This document shows positions 8,265-18,976 of a stretch of DNA of 64,000 nt, in pieces (within the stretch, counting starts at the first letter, position 1; every line of letters starts with the position of its first letter). Origin of the DNA: Ancylobacter polymorphus. Its GTDB lineage: Bacteria > Pseudomonadota > Alphaproteobacteria > Rhizobiales > Xanthobacteraceae. The position numbers were made by a program, and so were the translations under genes. The stretch lies in contig NZ_JAUSUI010000004.1 of NCBI RefSeq assembly GCF_030813495.1, positions 124,001 to 188,000 of the forward strand, in the 5' to 3' direction. Below the pieces are notes generated by a model. It was not told the DNA's origin. It was given only the letters and a program-made list of their open reading frames with translations, and searched no databases.

Positions 8265-9525
8265 GCCCGGCAGTGAAACCATCGCCTCCGCCGCGTCAAC
8301 CGCTGACGACCGCTGGCTCACCCTTGTCGGCATCGGCGAGGATGGGCTGGCGGGCCTTTCCCCCGCCGCGCGGGTGGCGGTGGAGGCAGCGGAGATCGTG
8401 TTCGGCGGCGCGCGGCATCTGGCGCTCGCCGGCGATGCGGTGAAGGGTGAGGCGCGGGTCTGGCCGAGCCCGTTCGCGCGCGGCATCGACGCCGTGCTGG
8501 CGCTGCGCGGGCGGAATGTGTGCGTCCTCGCTTCCGGCGATCCGTTCCTGCATGGCGTCGGCGCCACGCTGGCGCGCCATGTGCCGGCAGAGGAGATGCG
8601 GGTCTTTCCCGCGCCCTCCGCCTATAGTCTCGCCTGCGCCCGGCTGGGCTGGCCGCTGGCGGACGTGACCTGCCTCACCGTGCATGGCCGCTCGCTCGAT
8701 CTGGTGCGGGCGCATCTGCATCCCGGCCGCCGGCTGCTGGTGCTGACCTCCGACGCCGCCGGGCCGGGCGAGATCGCGCGCCTGCTGGTGGAAAGCGGCT
8801 TTGGCGGCTCCCACCTCACCGTGCTGGAAGCGCTGGGCGGCCCGCGCGAGCGGGTGCGCCGCACCGTGGCCGAAGGCTTCGCCCTCGATGATATCGATCC
8901 GCTGAATCTTGTCGCCGTCGAGGTGGCGGCGGGGGAGGGCGCGCGCATCCTGGCCCGCGCGCCGGGCCTGCCGGACGCGCTGTTCGCGCATGACGGGCAA
9001 TTGACCAAGCGCGAGATCCGCGCGGTGACGCTGTCCGCCCTCGCGCCCCGCCGGGGGGAGCTTCTATGGGACATCGGCGCCGGGGCCGGTTCGGTCGGCA
9101 TCGAATGGATGCTGGCCGACCCCTCGCTCGCCGCCATCGGCATTGAGGAGCACCCGGAGCGGGCGGCACGGGCGCGGCGCAATGCGGCCGCGCTCGGCGT
9201 GCCGGGGCTGGAGATCGTCGAGGGTCGGGCACCCGAGGCGCTTTCCGGCCTGCCGGCGCCGGACGCCATCTTCCTCGGCGGCGGGGCGGGCGATGAAGGC
9301 GTGATGGACGCCGCGCTGGCCGCGCTCAAGCCCGGGGGGCGGCTGGTCGCCAATGCGGTGACGCTGGAGACCGAGGCGCTGCTCATTGCCCGCCATGCGG
9401 CGCTGGGGGGAGACCTTACACGCCTCTCCATCGCCCGCGCGGTGCCGGTGGGCGGGCTCACCGGCTGGCGACCGGCGATGCCGGTGACGCAATGGAGCTG
9501 GGTGAAGCCGGGAGGCGCGCCGTGA
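8263..9525 (+). CDS. cobL: Precorrin-6Y C5,15-methyltransferase (decarboxylating) CobL
   Basis: The 420-residue enzyme fuses a tetrapyrrole methylase ([39 protein letters not shown]) to a CbiT-like Rossmann methyltransferase ([37 protein letters not shown]). This is the usual bifunctional CobL that methylates C-5 and C-15 and decarboxylates C-12. The length matches the family (about 410). The ATG at 8263 has GGAAG six bases upstream and shares bases with the divergent cobK start codon. The stop overlaps the cobE GTG (GTGA). Confidence 0.94.
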   Translation: MPGSETIASAASTADDRWLTLVGIGEDGLAGLSPAARVAVEAAEIVFGGARHLALAGDAVKGEARVWPSPFARGIDAVLALRGRNVCVLASGDPFLHGVGATLARHVPAEEMRVFPAPSAYSLACARLGWPLADVTCLTVHGRSLDLVRAHLHPGRRLLVLTSDAAGPGEIARLLVESGFGGSHLTVLEALGGPRERVRRTVAEGFALDDIDPLNLVAVEVAAGEGARILARAPGLPDALFAHDGQLTKREIRAVTLSALAPRRGELLWDIGAGAGSVGIEWMLADPSLAAIGIEEHPERAARARRNAAALGVPGLEIVEGRAPEALSGLPAPDAIFLGGGAGDEGVMDAALAALKPGGRLVANAVTLETEALLIARHAALGGDLTRLSIARAVPVGGLTGWRPAMPVTQWSWVKPGGAP

Positions 9526-9920
9526 TCGTCGCCGGTGTCGGCAGCCGGCGGGGCGTCACCTCGGAGGAGGTGTGCGCCGCCGTGCGCGGGGCGATGGAGC
9601 GCCACGGCGTGAAGCTGTGCGACATCTCGCTGATGGCGACCCCGGCGGCGAAGGGCAGCGAGGCCGGCATCATCAAGGCGGCGCTCGATCTCGGCCTGTT
9701 GCTGGTCATGGTGCCGCAGCGCCAGCTGGAAGCGGCGGGTACGCGGGCGATGACCCATTCCGACCGCGTCGTGGCGCTGATGGGCGTTCCCTCGGTAGCG
9801 GAAGCCTCGGCGCTGGCGGTGGCCGGGCGGCGCTCGACGCTGATCGGGCCGCGCTTCGTGCTCGGGCCGGTGACCTGCGCCTTTGCGCGCGAGGCGGAGA
9901 AGGGGGCGCAGACGCCATGA
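9522..9920 (+). CDS. cobE: CobE, CbiG C-terminal-like cobalamin biosynthesis protein
   Basis: This 132-residue protein starts [17 protein letters not shown] and contains [15 protein letters not shown]. It matches CobE, the stand-alone equivalent of the CbiG C-terminal domain. Its role in the aerobic pathway is accessory and not well defined. The GTG at 9522 has GGAGG at 9511-9515 and overlaps the cobL stop. Starting at the ATG at 9492 would add ten unconserved residues. The stop overlaps cobM (ATGA). Confidence 0.88.
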   Translation: MIVAGVGSRRGVTSEEVCAAVRGAMERHGVKLCDISLMATPAAKGSEAGIIKAALDLGLLLVMVPQRQLEAAGTRAMTHSDRVVALMGVPSVAEASALAVAGRRSTLIGPRFVLGPVTCAFAREAEKGAQTP

Positions 9921-10675
9921 CCGTGCATTTCATCGGCGCCGGGCCCGGCGCGGCCGATCTGATGACGCTGCGCGGGCGCGACCTCATCGCCCGCTGCAAG
10001 GTGTGTCTCTATGCCGGCTCGATCGTGCCGCCGGAGGTGCTGGCCTGGTGCCCGGCGGGCGCGCGGATCGTCGATACCGCCCCGCTCTCGCTCGACGACA
10101 TCGAGGCCGAGTTCGTCGCGGCGCAGGCGTTGGGGCACGATGTGGCGCGGCTGCACTCGGGCGATCTGTCGATCTATTCGGCGCTGGCCGAGCAGATCCG
10201 GCGGCTGGAAAAGCACGGCATCGCCTACACGCTCACCCCCGGCGTGCCGGCCTTCGCGGCGGCGAGCGCGGTGCTGGGGCGGGAATTCACCGTGCCGGGG
10301 TTGGCGCAGAGCCTCGTCATCACCCGCGTTTCCGGCCGCGCTTCGGCGATGCCGGCAGGCGAGACGCTGGCGGCCTTCGGCGCCACTGGAGCGACGCTCG
10401 CCATCCATCTCGCCATTCACGCGCTTGAACAGGTGGTCGAAGAGCTGGCGCCGCTCTACGGGTCGGATTGCCCCGTCGCCGTGGTGGTGGAGGCGAGCCG
10501 GCCGGGCGAGCGGGTGATCCGTGGCACGCTGGGCGATATCGTCGCGCAGGTGGCAGCGGCGCCGGTGGAGCGCACCGCGCTCATCCTGGTCGGCCGGGCG
10601 CTGGCGCCGGAGGATTTCCGCGAGAGCGCGCTCTATGACGCCGCCTATCAGCGTCGCTTCCGGGGGCGGGAATGA
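9917..10675 (+). CDS. cobM: Precorrin-4 C(11)-methyltransferase CobM
   Basis: The 252-residue tetrapyrrole methylase begins [19 protein letters not shown]. Further marks are [33 protein letters not shown] and [22 protein letters not shown], which together identify the C-11 enzyme CobM/CbiF. The ATG at 9917 overlaps the cobE stop. It is the last gene of the tightly coupled cobL-E-M run. A repeat block then separates it from cobB. Confidence 0.95.
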   Translation: MTVHFIGAGPGAADLMTLRGRDLIARCKVCLYAGSIVPPEVLAWCPAGARIVDTAPLSLDDIEAEFVAAQALGHDVARLHSGDLSIYSALAEQIRRLEKHGIAYTLTPGVPAFAAASAVLGREFTVPGLAQSLVITRVSGRASAMPAGETLAAFGATGATLAIHLAIHALEQVVEELAPLYGSDCPVAVVVEASRPGERVIRGTLGDIVAQVAAAPVERTALILVGRALAPEDFRESALYDAAYQRRFRGRE

Positions 10676-10695
10676 GGGGGGCGGGCGAGCCTTTT

Positions 10696-10804
10696 CCTCT
10701 CCCCGTCGGGGAGAGGTGGCCCGCGCAGCGGGCCGGTGAGGGGGGAGACGGCTGCCGCGCTCTACTTCCCCTCACCCCAACCCTCTCCCCGTCGGGGAGA
10801 GGGA
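10696..10804. repeat. Intergenic repeat, family B, copy 1 (paired inverted units)
   Basis: CCTCTCCCCGTCGGGGAGAG, then a GGCCCGC/GCGGGCC stem and GGTGAGGGG, are followed about 20 bases later by the opposite-orientation unit CCCCTCACCCCAACCCTCTCC plus a second CCCCGTCGGGGAGAG stem. The same composite occurs at 61883-61983 inside phnJ. It occupies nearly all of the cobM-cobB gap and would form strong hairpins in RNA. Confidence 0.8.
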
Positions 10805-10832
10805 GCGGCGGCGTTTGCGCCGGAGCCGCCGC

Positions 10833-12167
10833 ATGACCGCCCGCGCCTTCATCATCGCCGCGCCGCGCTCCGGCTCGGGCAAGACCACGGTGACGCTCGG
10901 CGTGGCGGCGGCGCTGCGCGCGCGGGGCGTGCGGGTGCGGGTGGCGAAGTCCGGCCCGGACTATATCGACCCCGCTTTCCACGCCGCCGCCACCGGGCGG
11001 CCGGGGCTCAACCTCGACAGTTTCGCCATGCCGCCCGCCCTCATCGACGCGCTGGCGGCGGAGGTGGGGCAAGCGGCGGACACGGTCATCATCGAAGCCT
11101 CCATGGGGCTGTTCGACGGCATCGAGGGCGAGACGGGGCGCAGCGGCGCGGCGGCGGACCTCGCCGCCCGGCTCGGCCTGCCTGTCGTGCTGGTGCTCGA
11201 CATATCCGGCCAGTCGCAATCGGCCGCGGCCGTGGTGCGCGGCTTTGCCGGCCATGACCCGCGTGTTCGCATCGCCGGGGTGATCCTCAACCAGGTGGCG
11301 AGCGAGCGGCACCGGGCGCAGGCCAGCACGGCCATCGAGGCGCTCGGCCTCCCCGTTCTCGGCAGCCTGCCGCGCGACGGGGCGGTGCGGCTGCCCGAGC
11401 GCCATCTCGGTCTCGTGCAGGCGGAGGAGCACCCCGCGCTCGCGGCGCAATTGGCGGCGCTGGCGGAACGGGCGGAGAAGCACATCGACCTCGACGCGCT
11501 CTGTGCTCTGGGGGCTCCGGTGAACCCGGCCGGCCCGGCGCCGGTGGCGCTCGCGCCGCCCGGCCAGCGCATCGCCCTGGCGCGCGATGTCGCCTTTTCC
11601 TTCGCCTATGAGCATGTGATGGCCGGCTGGCGTCGGGCGGGGGCGGAAATCCTGCCGTTTTCCCCGCTCGCCGACGAGGCGCCCGCCGACCATGCCGATG
11701 CCTGCTGGCTGCCCGGCGGCTATCCCGAACTGCATGGGGAAAGGCTCGCGCAAGCCTTCCGCTTTCTCGATGGGGTGCGGGCCTTTGCCCGCACCCGGCC
11801 GGTGCACGGCGAATGCGGGGGCTTCATGGTGCTGGGCGAAGCGATCGAGGACGCGGAGGGCAAGGTCCACCCGATGCTCGGCCTGCTCGGCCACGCCACC
11901 AGCTTCGCCCGCCGCCGGCTCAATCTCGGCTATCGCCGCGCGGTGACGCTCGCCGCCTCGGCGCTGGGGCCGGCGGGGACAAGGCTGCGCGGCCACGAAT
12001 TCCATTATGCCAGCGTCACACAAGCCGGCGACGATGCGCCGCTGGTCGCGCTGAGCGATGGTCGGGGTATGGACATGGGTCCTTCAGGAAGCCGCCGGGG
12101 GCGCGTTTCGGGAACCTTCTTCCACGTCATCGCCACGGACGGCCAGTCAAGCGGAGCCGAGCCATGA
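10833..12167 (+). CDS. cobB: Hydrogenobyrinic acid a,c-diamide synthase CobB
   Basis: The 444-residue enzyme amidates the a and c acetate side chains with glutamine and ATP, making the substrate of CobNST. The N-terminal dethiobiotin-synthetase-like domain has the P-loop APRSGSGKTTVTLG (residues about 10-22), then SGPDYIDPAFH and EASMGLFDG. The C-terminal class I glutamine amidotransferase-like domain has DACWLPGGYPELHGERLA and VHGECGGFMVLGE with the nucleophile Cys328. The ATG at 10833 follows GGAG at 10822. An ATG 18 bases upstream would add only basic residues. The stop overlaps the next gene. Confidence 0.95.
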   Translation: MTARAFIIAAPRSGSGKTTVTLGVAAALRARGVRVRVAKSGPDYIDPAFHAAATGRPGLNLDSFAMPPALIDALAAEVGQAADTVIIEASMGLFDGIEGETGRSGAAADLAARLGLPVVLVLDISGQSQSAAAVVRGFAGHDPRVRIAGVILNQVASERHRAQASTAIEALGLPVLGSLPRDGAVRLPERHLGLVQAEEHPALAAQLAALAERAEKHIDLDALCALGAPVNPAGPAPVALAPPGQRIALARDVAFSFAYEHVMAGWRRAGAEILPFSPLADEAPADHADACWLPGGYPELHGERLAQAFRFLDGVRAFARTRPVHGECGGFMVLGEAIEDAEGKVHPMLGLLGHATSFARRRLNLGYRRAVTLAASALGPAGTRLRGHEFHYASVTQAGDDAPLVALSDGRGMDMGPSGSRRGRVSGTFFHVIATDGQSSGAEP

Positions 12168-12541
12168 ACGCCTTTCGCCGTTTCCTCGTTTTTGTCGCCG
12201 GCCTGATGGGCGCGGCCGGGGTGGCCGCGGCGGCGGCAGGCGCGCATGTGAACGCCGCCCCGAATTTGACCACGGCCGCCACCTTCCTCATGCTGGGGGC
12301 GAGTGCGGTGGTGGGAGGCTGCGCCCTGGCCGCACTGCGCGGTCCGGGCTGGTCCTTCGCCAGCGTCGGCGCCGGTATCATCGCGCTGGGCACGGTGCTG
12401 TTCAGCGGGACGCTGGCGCTGCGAGCGCTTTGGGATATCGCGGTTTTTCCTATGGCCGCGCCGATCGGCGGTACTATGCTCATCCTCGGATGGCTGGTGC
12501 TCGCCCTGGCCGCGCTGCAAAGGGAACCCCGCGCCGGCTGA
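12164..12541 (+). CDS. DUF423-family small membrane protein
   Basis: The 125-residue hydrophobic protein has four predicted membrane segments, at roughly residues 5-25, 38-58, 65-87 and 96-117. It opens FLVFVAGLMGAAGVAAAAAGAH, has the GAHVNAAPNLTTAATFLM motif and ends ALWDIAVFPMAAPIGGTMLILGWL, matching the DUF423 (YgdD-like) family of unknown function. It overlaps cobB by four bases, so it is probably co-translated with it. Whether this has a cobalamin-related meaning is unknown. Confidence 0.85.
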   Translation: MNAFRRFLVFVAGLMGAAGVAAAAAGAHVNAAPNLTTAATFLMLGASAVVGGCALAALRGPGWSFASVGAGIIALGTVLFSGTLALRALWDIAVFPMAAPIGGTMLILGWLVLALAALQREPRAG

Positions 12542-12630
12542 GTTGGCCAAAAGGTTGCATCCGGCAGGGGTGAGATACGCGGCCTTTCCCGTTTCACGCG
12601 GGGTGGCCGCAACGGGAGCACAAGCTGCAC

Positions 12631-15132
12631 ATGTCAGTCGAGGTCGAAGAGAAGATGCTGGACACGCCGGAGACACCCGCCCGCACCCTTTCCGCGCAGG
12701 GCGACGAGGTCGCCAAGTTCCGTGCCGCGGTGATCTCGAAGCTCACCTATGCGGTGGGCAAGAACCCCGCCGCCGCGAGCGACCGCGACTGGTTTCTCGC
12801 CACCGCTTTCGCCACCCGCGACCGCATCGTCGACCGCTGGATCACCTCCACCCGCCAGACCTATTCGGAAGGGCGCAAGCGGGTTTACTATCTCTCGCTG
12901 GAATTCCTCATCGGCCGGCTTCTGTTCGACGCGCTGACCAATATCGAGATGCTGGAGACGGCGCGCTCGGCGCTGGGCGATCTCGGCGTCGATCTCGACC
13001 GGCTGCGCCAGGTGGAGCCGGACGCGGCGCTGGGCAATGGCGGCCTCGGCCGGCTCGCCGCCTGTTTCATGGACAGCATGGCGACCCTCTCCATCGCCGC
13101 CTATGGCTATGGCATCCGCTACGAGAACGGCCTGTTCCGCCAGATGATCAAGAATGGCTGGCAGCAGGAATATCCCGAGGACTGGCTGTCCTTCGGCAAC
13201 CCCTGGGAGTTCGAGCGGCCGGAGGTTTATTACGACATCGGCTTCGGCGGCTCGGTCGAGTCGGTGGCGATGGGCGGCGACCGCAAGAAGCAGGTCTGGC
13301 ATCCCGCCGAGACGGTGGAGGCGGTCGCCTATGACACGCCCATCGTCGGCTGGCGCGGGCGGCATGTGAACACGCTGCGCCTGTGGTCGGCCCGCGCGGC
13401 CGATCCGATCCGGCTCGACGCCTTCAACCAGGGCGACCATGTCGGCGCGCTGGTGAACCAGGTGAAGGCCGAGGCGATCTCCAAGGTGCTCTACCCCTCC
13501 GACGCCACGCCGGCGGGGCAGGAACTGCGGCTGCGGCAGGAATATTTCTTCACCGCCGCCTCGCTGCACGACCTGATCCGCCGCCATGTCGACAGCTTCG
13601 GCGATGTGCGCTCGCTGCCCGACAAGGTGGCGATCCAGCTCAACGACACCCACCCCGCCATCGCGGTGGCGGAGCTGATGCGGGTGCTGATCGACGAGAA
13701 CGACATCGAATTCGACGAAGCGTTCGACATCACGGTGCGGACCATCTCCTACACCAACCACACCCTGCTGCCGGAGGCGCTGGAGACGTGGCCGGTGCCG
13801 CTGATGGAGCGGGTGCTGCCGCGCCACATGCAGATCATCTACCTGCTCAACGCCAAGCATCTGGAGCGGGTGCGCACGCAGTTCCCCGGCGACGACGCGC
13901 TGCTCGGCTCGGTGTCGCTGATCCAGGAAGACCATGGCCGGCGCGTGCGCATGGGCAATCTCGCCTTCCTCGGCTCGCACTCGATCAACGGTGTCGCGGC
14001 GCTGCACAGCGACCTGATGACGACGACGGTGTTCAAGGATTTCTACCGTCTGTTCCCCGAGCGGATGAACAACAAGACCAACGGCATCACCTTCCGCCGC
14101 TGGCTCTACCAGGCCAATCCGGGGCTCACCAACCTCTTGGTGGATGTGTGCGGGCCGGCGGTGCTGGACGACGCGACCCAGCTGAAGACGCTGGAAGCGG
14201 TCGCCGGCGATTCCTCGCTGCACGACCGGCTGATGGCGGTGCGGCGGCAGAACAAGGTGGCGCTGGCCCGGCTGATCCGCGACCGGCTGGACATCAAGGT
14301 CAACCCCGGCGCGCTGTTCGACGTGCAGATCAAGCGCATCCACGAATATAAGCGCCAGCTGCTGAACGTGCTGGAGACCATCGCGCTCTATGACGCAATG
14401 CGCGCCAATCCGGCGCGCAATTGGGCGCCGCGGGTCAAGATCTTCTCCGGCAAAGCGGCGGCGAGCTACCAGATGGCCAAGCTCATCATCAAGCTGGCCA
14501 ATGACGTGGCCAAGGTGGTCAATGACGACCCGACGGTGAAGGACCTGCTCAAGGTCGTGTTCCTGCCGAACTACAATGTCTCGCTCGCCGAGGTGGTGAT
14601 CCCGGCGGCGGACCTGTCGGAGCAGATCTCCACCGCCGGCATGGAAGCCTCCGGCACCGGCAACATGAAGATGGCGCTCAACGGCGCGCTGACCATCGGC
14701 ACGCTCGACGGCGCCAATGTCGAGATCAAGCAGCATGTCGGCGACGACAACATCTTCATCTTCGGCCTCACCGCCGATGAGGTGGAGCAGCGTCGCGCCG
14801 CCGGTGTCGACGAGGCGGGCTCGATCCGCAATTCGCAGCATCTCGGCGAGGTGCTGGACGCGGTCGGCTCCGGCGTGTTCTCCCCGGACGAGCCGGACCG
14901 CTTCAAGCCGCTGGTCGACGCGCTGCGCTACCACGACTATTTCCTGGTGACGACCGACTTCGACGCCTATTGGGACGCCCAGCGCAAGGTCGATGCGCGC
15001 TGGAACAACCGGGCGGCATGGTGGACCTCAAGCGCCATCAACACCGCCAATATGGGCTGGTTCTCCTCCGACCGGACCATCTCCGAATACGCCACGGACA
15101 TCTGGAACGTGCCGGTTCGCCCGGTTCGCTGA
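12631..15132 (+). CDS. glgP: Glycogen/starch phosphorylase GlgP
   Basis: The 833-residue GT35 phosphorylase releases glucose-1-phosphate from glycogen chain ends. Conserved blocks include PDAALGNGGLGRLAACFMDSMA, RQEYFFTAASL, QLNDTHPAIAVAELMR, and the pyridoxal-phosphate region EASGTGNMKMALNGALTIG with Lys680. The length equals that of typical bacterial GlgP/MalP. A GGGAG lies about 12 bases upstream of the ATG, slightly far for a ribosome-binding site. It heads a same-strand run of five glycogen genes, so synthesis and breakdown are encoded together. Confidence 0.96.
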   Translation: MSVEVEEKMLDTPETPARTLSAQGDEVAKFRAAVISKLTYAVGKNPAAASDRDWFLATAFATRDRIVDRWITSTRQTYSEGRKRVYYLSLEFLIGRLLFDALTNIEMLETARSALGDLGVDLDRLRQVEPDAALGNGGLGRLAACFMDSMATLSIAAYGYGIRYENGLFRQMIKNGWQQEYPEDWLSFGNPWEFERPEVYYDIGFGGSVESVAMGGDRKKQVWHPAETVEAVAYDTPIVGWRGRHVNTLRLWSARAADPIRLDAFNQGDHVGALVNQVKAEAISKVLYPSDATPAGQELRLRQEYFFTAASLHDLIRRHVDSFGDVRSLPDKVAIQLNDTHPAIAVAELMRVLIDENDIEFDEAFDITVRTISYTNHTLLPEALETWPVPLMERVLPRHMQIIYLLNAKHLERVRTQFPGDDALLGSVSLIQEDHGRRVRMGNLAFLGSHSINGVAALHSDLMTTTVFKDFYRLFPERMNNKTNGITFRRWLYQANPGLTNLLVDVCGPAVLDDATQLKTLEAVAGDSSLHDRLMAVRRQNKVALARLIRDRLDIKVNPGALFDVQIKRIHEYKRQLLNVLETIALYDAMRANPARNWAPRVKIFSGKAAASYQMAKLIIKLANDVAKVVNDDPTVKDLLKVVFLPNYNVSLAEVVIPAADLSEQISTAGMEASGTGNMKMALNGALTIGTLDGANVEIKQHVGDDNIFIFGLTADEVEQRRAAGVDEAGSIRNSQHLGEVLDAVGSGVFSPDEPDRFKPLVDALRYHDYFLVTTDFDAYWDAQRKVDARWNNRAAWWTSSAINTANMGWFSSDRTISEYATDIWNVPVRPVR

Positions 15133-15140
15133 CGCTGCCG

Positions 15141-15163
15141 GCCGCCGGGTTCCGCCCGGCGGC
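15141..15163 (+). terminator. GC-rich hairpin after glgP
   Basis: GCCGCCGGG and CCCGGCGGC form a perfect nine-base-pair stem around a five-base loop, starting eight bases after the glgP stop. No T-run follows, so it may be a processing or mRNA-stabilising hairpin and not a true terminator. It is the main structure seen in the 200-base glgP-glgB gap. Confidence 0.45.
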
Positions 15164-15333
15164 CTTCCTGCGGCCTTCCCGCAGTGGCCCGCCGGCCGCA
15201 CCCTGTTGGCCCGCCATTAACCTGATGCCGCGACGAGTGGCTGCGACCTGTGGACTTTGTGTTGGCGGTAGAGGAACCTTCACTGCGCGCGGGGCTTGTC
15301 CCCGGTGTTTCGGCTCAGGAAGGGTTGGCAGTG

Positions 15334-17571
15334 ATGCAGGCATGGCAGGCACCCGCACGGGAGGTCGACGCTCTCGTCGCAGGCCGCCATCACGACCCCT
15401 TCGCGCTGCTGGGTCCGCACCAGACCGAGCACGGGCTGGTGCTGCGCGCCTTCGTGCCGGATGCGCAGACGCTGGACGCGATCGAGCCCGACGGCGCGGT
15501 GTTCGCCGCCTTCGAACCCCGCCACCCGGCCGGCTTCTTCGAGGTGCTGGTGCCCGACCGCCCCGCCTGGGCGCGCTACCGCCTGCGCGCCCGCAATGAG
15601 GGCGGGACGTGGGAACTCGACGATCCCTATTCCTTTCCGCCGGTGCTCGGCCCGCTCGACGACCATCTGCTGGTCGAGGGCACGCATCGCACGCTGTATG
15701 AGCGGCTGGGCGCGCATCCCGACGCGCATGAAGGCGTCGAAGGCGTGCGCTTCGCCGTCTGGGCGCCAAATGCCGCGCGCGTCTCGGTGGTGGGCGACTT
15801 CAACCGCTGGGACGGGCGCCGCCATCAGATGCGCAAGCGCGTCGACAGCGGGTTGTGGGAGATCTTCGCCCCCGGCGTCGCGGAGGGAGCGATCTACAAA
15901 TATGAGATCGTCGCCGCCGACGGCCGGCTGCTGCCGCTGAAAGCCGATCCGTTCGGCTTTGCCGGCGAGTTCCGCCCGGCGACGGGCTCGGTGGTGGCGC
16001 GCACCGACAATTTCGCGTGGGGCGACGACGCCCATATCGCCGCCCGCGCCGAGGGGGAGGCGCGCCGCAAGCCGATGAGCACCTATGAGGTGCATCTCGG
16101 CTCCTGGCGGCGCGGCGAGGACAACCGCTTCCTCACCTATGACGAACTCGCCGACGAGCTGATCCCCTATGTGCAGTGGATGGGCTTCACCCATCTCGAA
16201 TTGCTGCCGATTTCCGAGCACCCGCTCGACGCGTCCTGGGGCTACCAGCCGATCGGCCTGTTCGCGCCGACGAGCCGCTTCGGCGACCCCGCCGGCTTCG
16301 CCCGCTTCGTCGACAAGGCGCATGCGGCGGGGCTTTCGGTGATCCTCGACTGGGTGCCGGCGCATTTCCCCACCGACATTCACGGGCTGGCGCATTTCGA
16401 CGGCGGCCCGCTCTATGAGCACCCCAACCCGCAGCGCGGCTTCCACCCGGACTGGAATACGGCGATCTACGACTTCGGCCGCCGCGAGGTCGCCAATATG
16501 CTGATCGCCAACGCGCTGTACTGGCTCGACCGTTTCCATGTCGACGGGCTGCGCGTGGATGCGGTGGCGTCGATGCTATACCTCGATTATTCGCGCAAGC
16601 ACGGGGAATGGTCGCCCAACCCCGACGGCTCCAACGATAACAAGGACGCGGTGTCGTTCCTGCGCCGCGCCAACGAGATCATCTATGCCGAGCATCCCGG
16701 CACGGTGGTCATCGCCGAGGAATCCACCTCCTGGGCCGGTGTCTCGCAGCCCGTCTTCGCCGGCGGGCTCGGCTTCGGCTTCAAGTGGAACATGGGCTGG
16801 ATGCACGACACGCTCGACTATATGTCGCTCGATCCGGTCTATCGCCCGTGGCACCACAACCGGGTGACCTTCGGCATCACCTATGCCTTCTCCGAGAATT
16901 TCGTGCTGCCGCTCTCCCATGACGAGGTGGTGCATGGAAAGGGCACCATCCTCTCGCGCATGCCCGGCGACGACTGGCAGCAATTCGCCAATATGCGCGC
17001 CTGCTACGGCATGATGTGGGCCTATTCCGGCAAGAAGCTGCTGTTCATGGGCCAGGAATTCGCCCAGCGCCGGGAATGGAGCGAGGAGCGCTCGCTCGAC
17101 TGGCATCTCGTCGGCATGGGGCCCTATCATCGCGGCATGCAGCTGCTGGTCCGCGACCTCAACCTCATCTACCGCGACACGCCCGCTTTGCATGTGCGCG
17201 ACTGCGAGCCGGAGGGCTTCCGCTGGATCGTGGTGGACGACAGCGCGCAATCGGTGTTCGCCTGGGCGCGCTTCGGCGAGGATGACGACGCGCCTGTCGT
17301 GATGGTCGCCAACCTCACCCCCGTGCCGCGCCACGACTATCGCGTCGGCCTGCCGCGCGCGGGGCGCTGGCGCGAAATCCTCAACACCGACGCCGATCTC
17401 TATGGCGGCTCCGGCATGGGCAATCTCGGCGGCGCGGATGCCACCGAGGAGCCCGCGCATGGGCTGCCCGCCAGCGCGCGGCTGACCCTGCCGCCGCTCG
17501 CCACGCTGTATTTCAAATGGGAACCGGAAACGCGCGCCGCCGAACGCGATGAGCCGGAACAGAGTAACTGA
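15334..17571 (+). CDS. glgB: 1,4-alpha-glucan branching enzyme GlgB
   Basis: The 745-residue GH13 enzyme makes alpha-1,6 branches. An N-terminal glgB-specific region and a CBM48 domain ([27 protein letters not shown]) precede the barrel, which includes [23 protein letters not shown]. Predicted catalytic residues are Asp409 ([11 protein letters not shown]), Glu462 (VIAEESTSW) and transition-state Asp530 ([13 protein letters not shown]), in the same register as the E. coli enzyme. The frame is open to a GTG at 15250, but AGGAAGG at 15317-15323 fits the ATG at 15334 (or the GTG at 15331). These starts give the usual family length. Confidence 0.95.
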   Translation: MQAWQAPAREVDALVAGRHHDPFALLGPHQTEHGLVLRAFVPDAQTLDAIEPDGAVFAAFEPRHPAGFFEVLVPDRPAWARYRLRARNEGGTWELDDPYSFPPVLGPLDDHLLVEGTHRTLYERLGAHPDAHEGVEGVRFAVWAPNAARVSVVGDFNRWDGRRHQMRKRVDSGLWEIFAPGVAEGAIYKYEIVAADGRLLPLKADPFGFAGEFRPATGSVVARTDNFAWGDDAHIAARAEGEARRKPMSTYEVHLGSWRRGEDNRFLTYDELADELIPYVQWMGFTHLELLPISEHPLDASWGYQPIGLFAPTSRFGDPAGFARFVDKAHAAGLSVILDWVPAHFPTDIHGLAHFDGGPLYEHPNPQRGFHPDWNTAIYDFGRREVANMLIANALYWLDRFHVDGLRVDAVASMLYLDYSRKHGEWSPNPDGSNDNKDAVSFLRRANEIIYAEHPGTVVIAEESTSWAGVSQPVFAGGLGFGFKWNMGWMHDTLDYMSLDPVYRPWHHNRVTFGITYAFSENFVLPLSHDEVVHGKGTILSRMPGDDWQQFANMRACYGMMWAYSGKKLLFMGQEFAQRREWSEERSLDWHLVGMGPYHRGMQLLVRDLNLIYRDTPALHVRDCEPEGFRWIVVDDSAQSVFAWARFGEDDDAPVVMVANLTPVPRHDYRVGLPRAGRWREILNTDADLYGGSGMGNLGGADATEEPAHGLPASARLTLPPLATLYFKWEPETRAAERDEPEQSN

Positions 17572-17586
17572 GGGAGACCACGCGAC

Positions 17587-18855
17587 ATGGCACGGCCGAC
17601 GCTACCCAACGCACCACTGGCCCGCTCCGCGATGGCCTATGTCCTTGCCGGCGGCCGCGGCAGCCGCCTGATGGAACTGACCGACCGCCGCGCCAAGCCG
17701 GCGGTCTATTTCGGCGGCAAGTCGCGCATCATCGACTTCACCCTGTCCAATGCCATCAATTCCGGCATCCGCCGCATCGGCGTCGCCACCCAGTATCAGG
17801 CGCACAGCCTGATCCGGCATATGCAGCGCGGCTGGAACTTCCTTCGCCATGAGCGGAACGAGAGCTTCGACGTGCTGCCCGCCAGCCAGCGCGTCTCGGA
17901 AACCATGTGGTATCTGGGAACGGCGGATGCGGTGTATCAGAACCTCGACATCATCGAGGCCTATGACACCCGCCACATCATCATTCTGGCGGGCGACCAC
18001 GTCTACAAGCAGGATTACGAGATCATGCTGCAGCAGCACGTCGACTCGGGGGCCGACGTGACCGTCGGCTGCCTCGAAGTGCCGCGGCACGAGGCGAGCG
18101 CTTTCGGCGTGATGCATGTCGATGACCGGGACCGCATCATCTCCTTCCTGGAAAAGCCGAAGGACCCGCCGTCCATGCCCGGCCGGCCGGACAAGGCGCT
18201 GGCCTCGATGGGCATCTATGTCTTCGAGACCAAGTTCCTCATCGACCAGCTGCGCCGCGACGCCGCCGACCCGCTGTCGACGCATGATTTCGGCAAGGAC
18301 ATCATCCCCTATATCGTCAAGAACGGCACCGCCTCGGCGCACCATTTCTCGCGTTCCTGCGTGCGTTCCGACCAGGAGACGGCGCCCTATTGGCGCGATG
18401 TCGGCACGGTGGATGCCTATTGGGAGGCCAATATCGACCTCACCGGCGTGGTGCCGGAACTCGACCTCTACGACCGCGACTGGCCGATCTGGACCTATGC
18501 CGAGATCACCCCGCCGGCCAAGTTCGTGCATGACGACGAGGGCCGGCGCGGACAGGCGATTTCCTCGCTGGTGTCGGGCGGCTGCATCATCTCCGGCTCG
18601 TCGCTGCGCCGGGCGCTGCTGTTCACCGGCGTGCGGATCAACTCCTATGGGTCGATCGAGAACGGGGTGATCCTGCCCTATGTCGAGATCGGCCGCTCCG
18701 CCCGGCTGAAGAATGTGGTGATCGATTCGCATGTGCGCATTCCCGAGGGGCTCGTCGTCGGCGAGGACCCGGAGCTGGATGCCAAGCGCTTCCGCCGCAC
18801 GGAAAAGGGCATCTGCCTCATCACCCAGCAGATGATCGACAAGCTGTCGGTCTAG
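17587..18855 (+). CDS. glgC: Glucose-1-phosphate adenylyltransferase GlgC
   Basis: The 422-residue ADP-glucose pyrophosphorylase makes the glucosyl donor for glycogen synthesis. [29 protein letters not shown] is the nucleotidyltransferase loop with the activator-site arginines. [19 protein letters not shown] and [12 protein letters not shown] follow, and the C-terminus is a left-handed helix domain with [28 protein letters not shown] is seven bases upstream of the ATG. It sits 15 bases after glgB, probably in one transcript. Confidence 0.96.
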   Translation: MARPTLPNAPLARSAMAYVLAGGRGSRLMELTDRRAKPAVYFGGKSRIIDFTLSNAINSGIRRIGVATQYQAHSLIRHMQRGWNFLRHERNESFDVLPASQRVSETMWYLGTADAVYQNLDIIEAYDTRHIIILAGDHVYKQDYEIMLQQHVDSGADVTVGCLEVPRHEASAFGVMHVDDRDRIISFLEKPKDPPSMPGRPDKALASMGIYVFETKFLIDQLRRDAADPLSTHDFGKDIIPYIVKNGTASAHHFSRSCVRSDQETAPYWRDVGTVDAYWEANIDLTGVVPELDLYDRDWPIWTYAEITPPAKFVHDDEGRRGQAISSLVSGGCIISGSSLRRALLFTGVRINSYGSIENGVILPYVEIGRSARLKNVVIDSHVRIPEGLVVGEDPELDAKRFRRTEKGICLITQQMIDKLSV

Positions 18856-18976
18856 GGGGCTCGCATCGGTCGGGTTGGGAAATCCGATCGACAAGAAGCT
18901 GCTTTACACTCAACCCGCGCCGGCGGTTCAGGCCGCCGGCGGCTTCGGTTTTAACGGCACAGGGCGCGGGTCTGAC

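Noticed and set aside
12634..14934. 766-residue frame antisense to glgP
   Set aside because: It is a shadow of a highly conserved phosphorylase with all active-site motifs on the plus strand.
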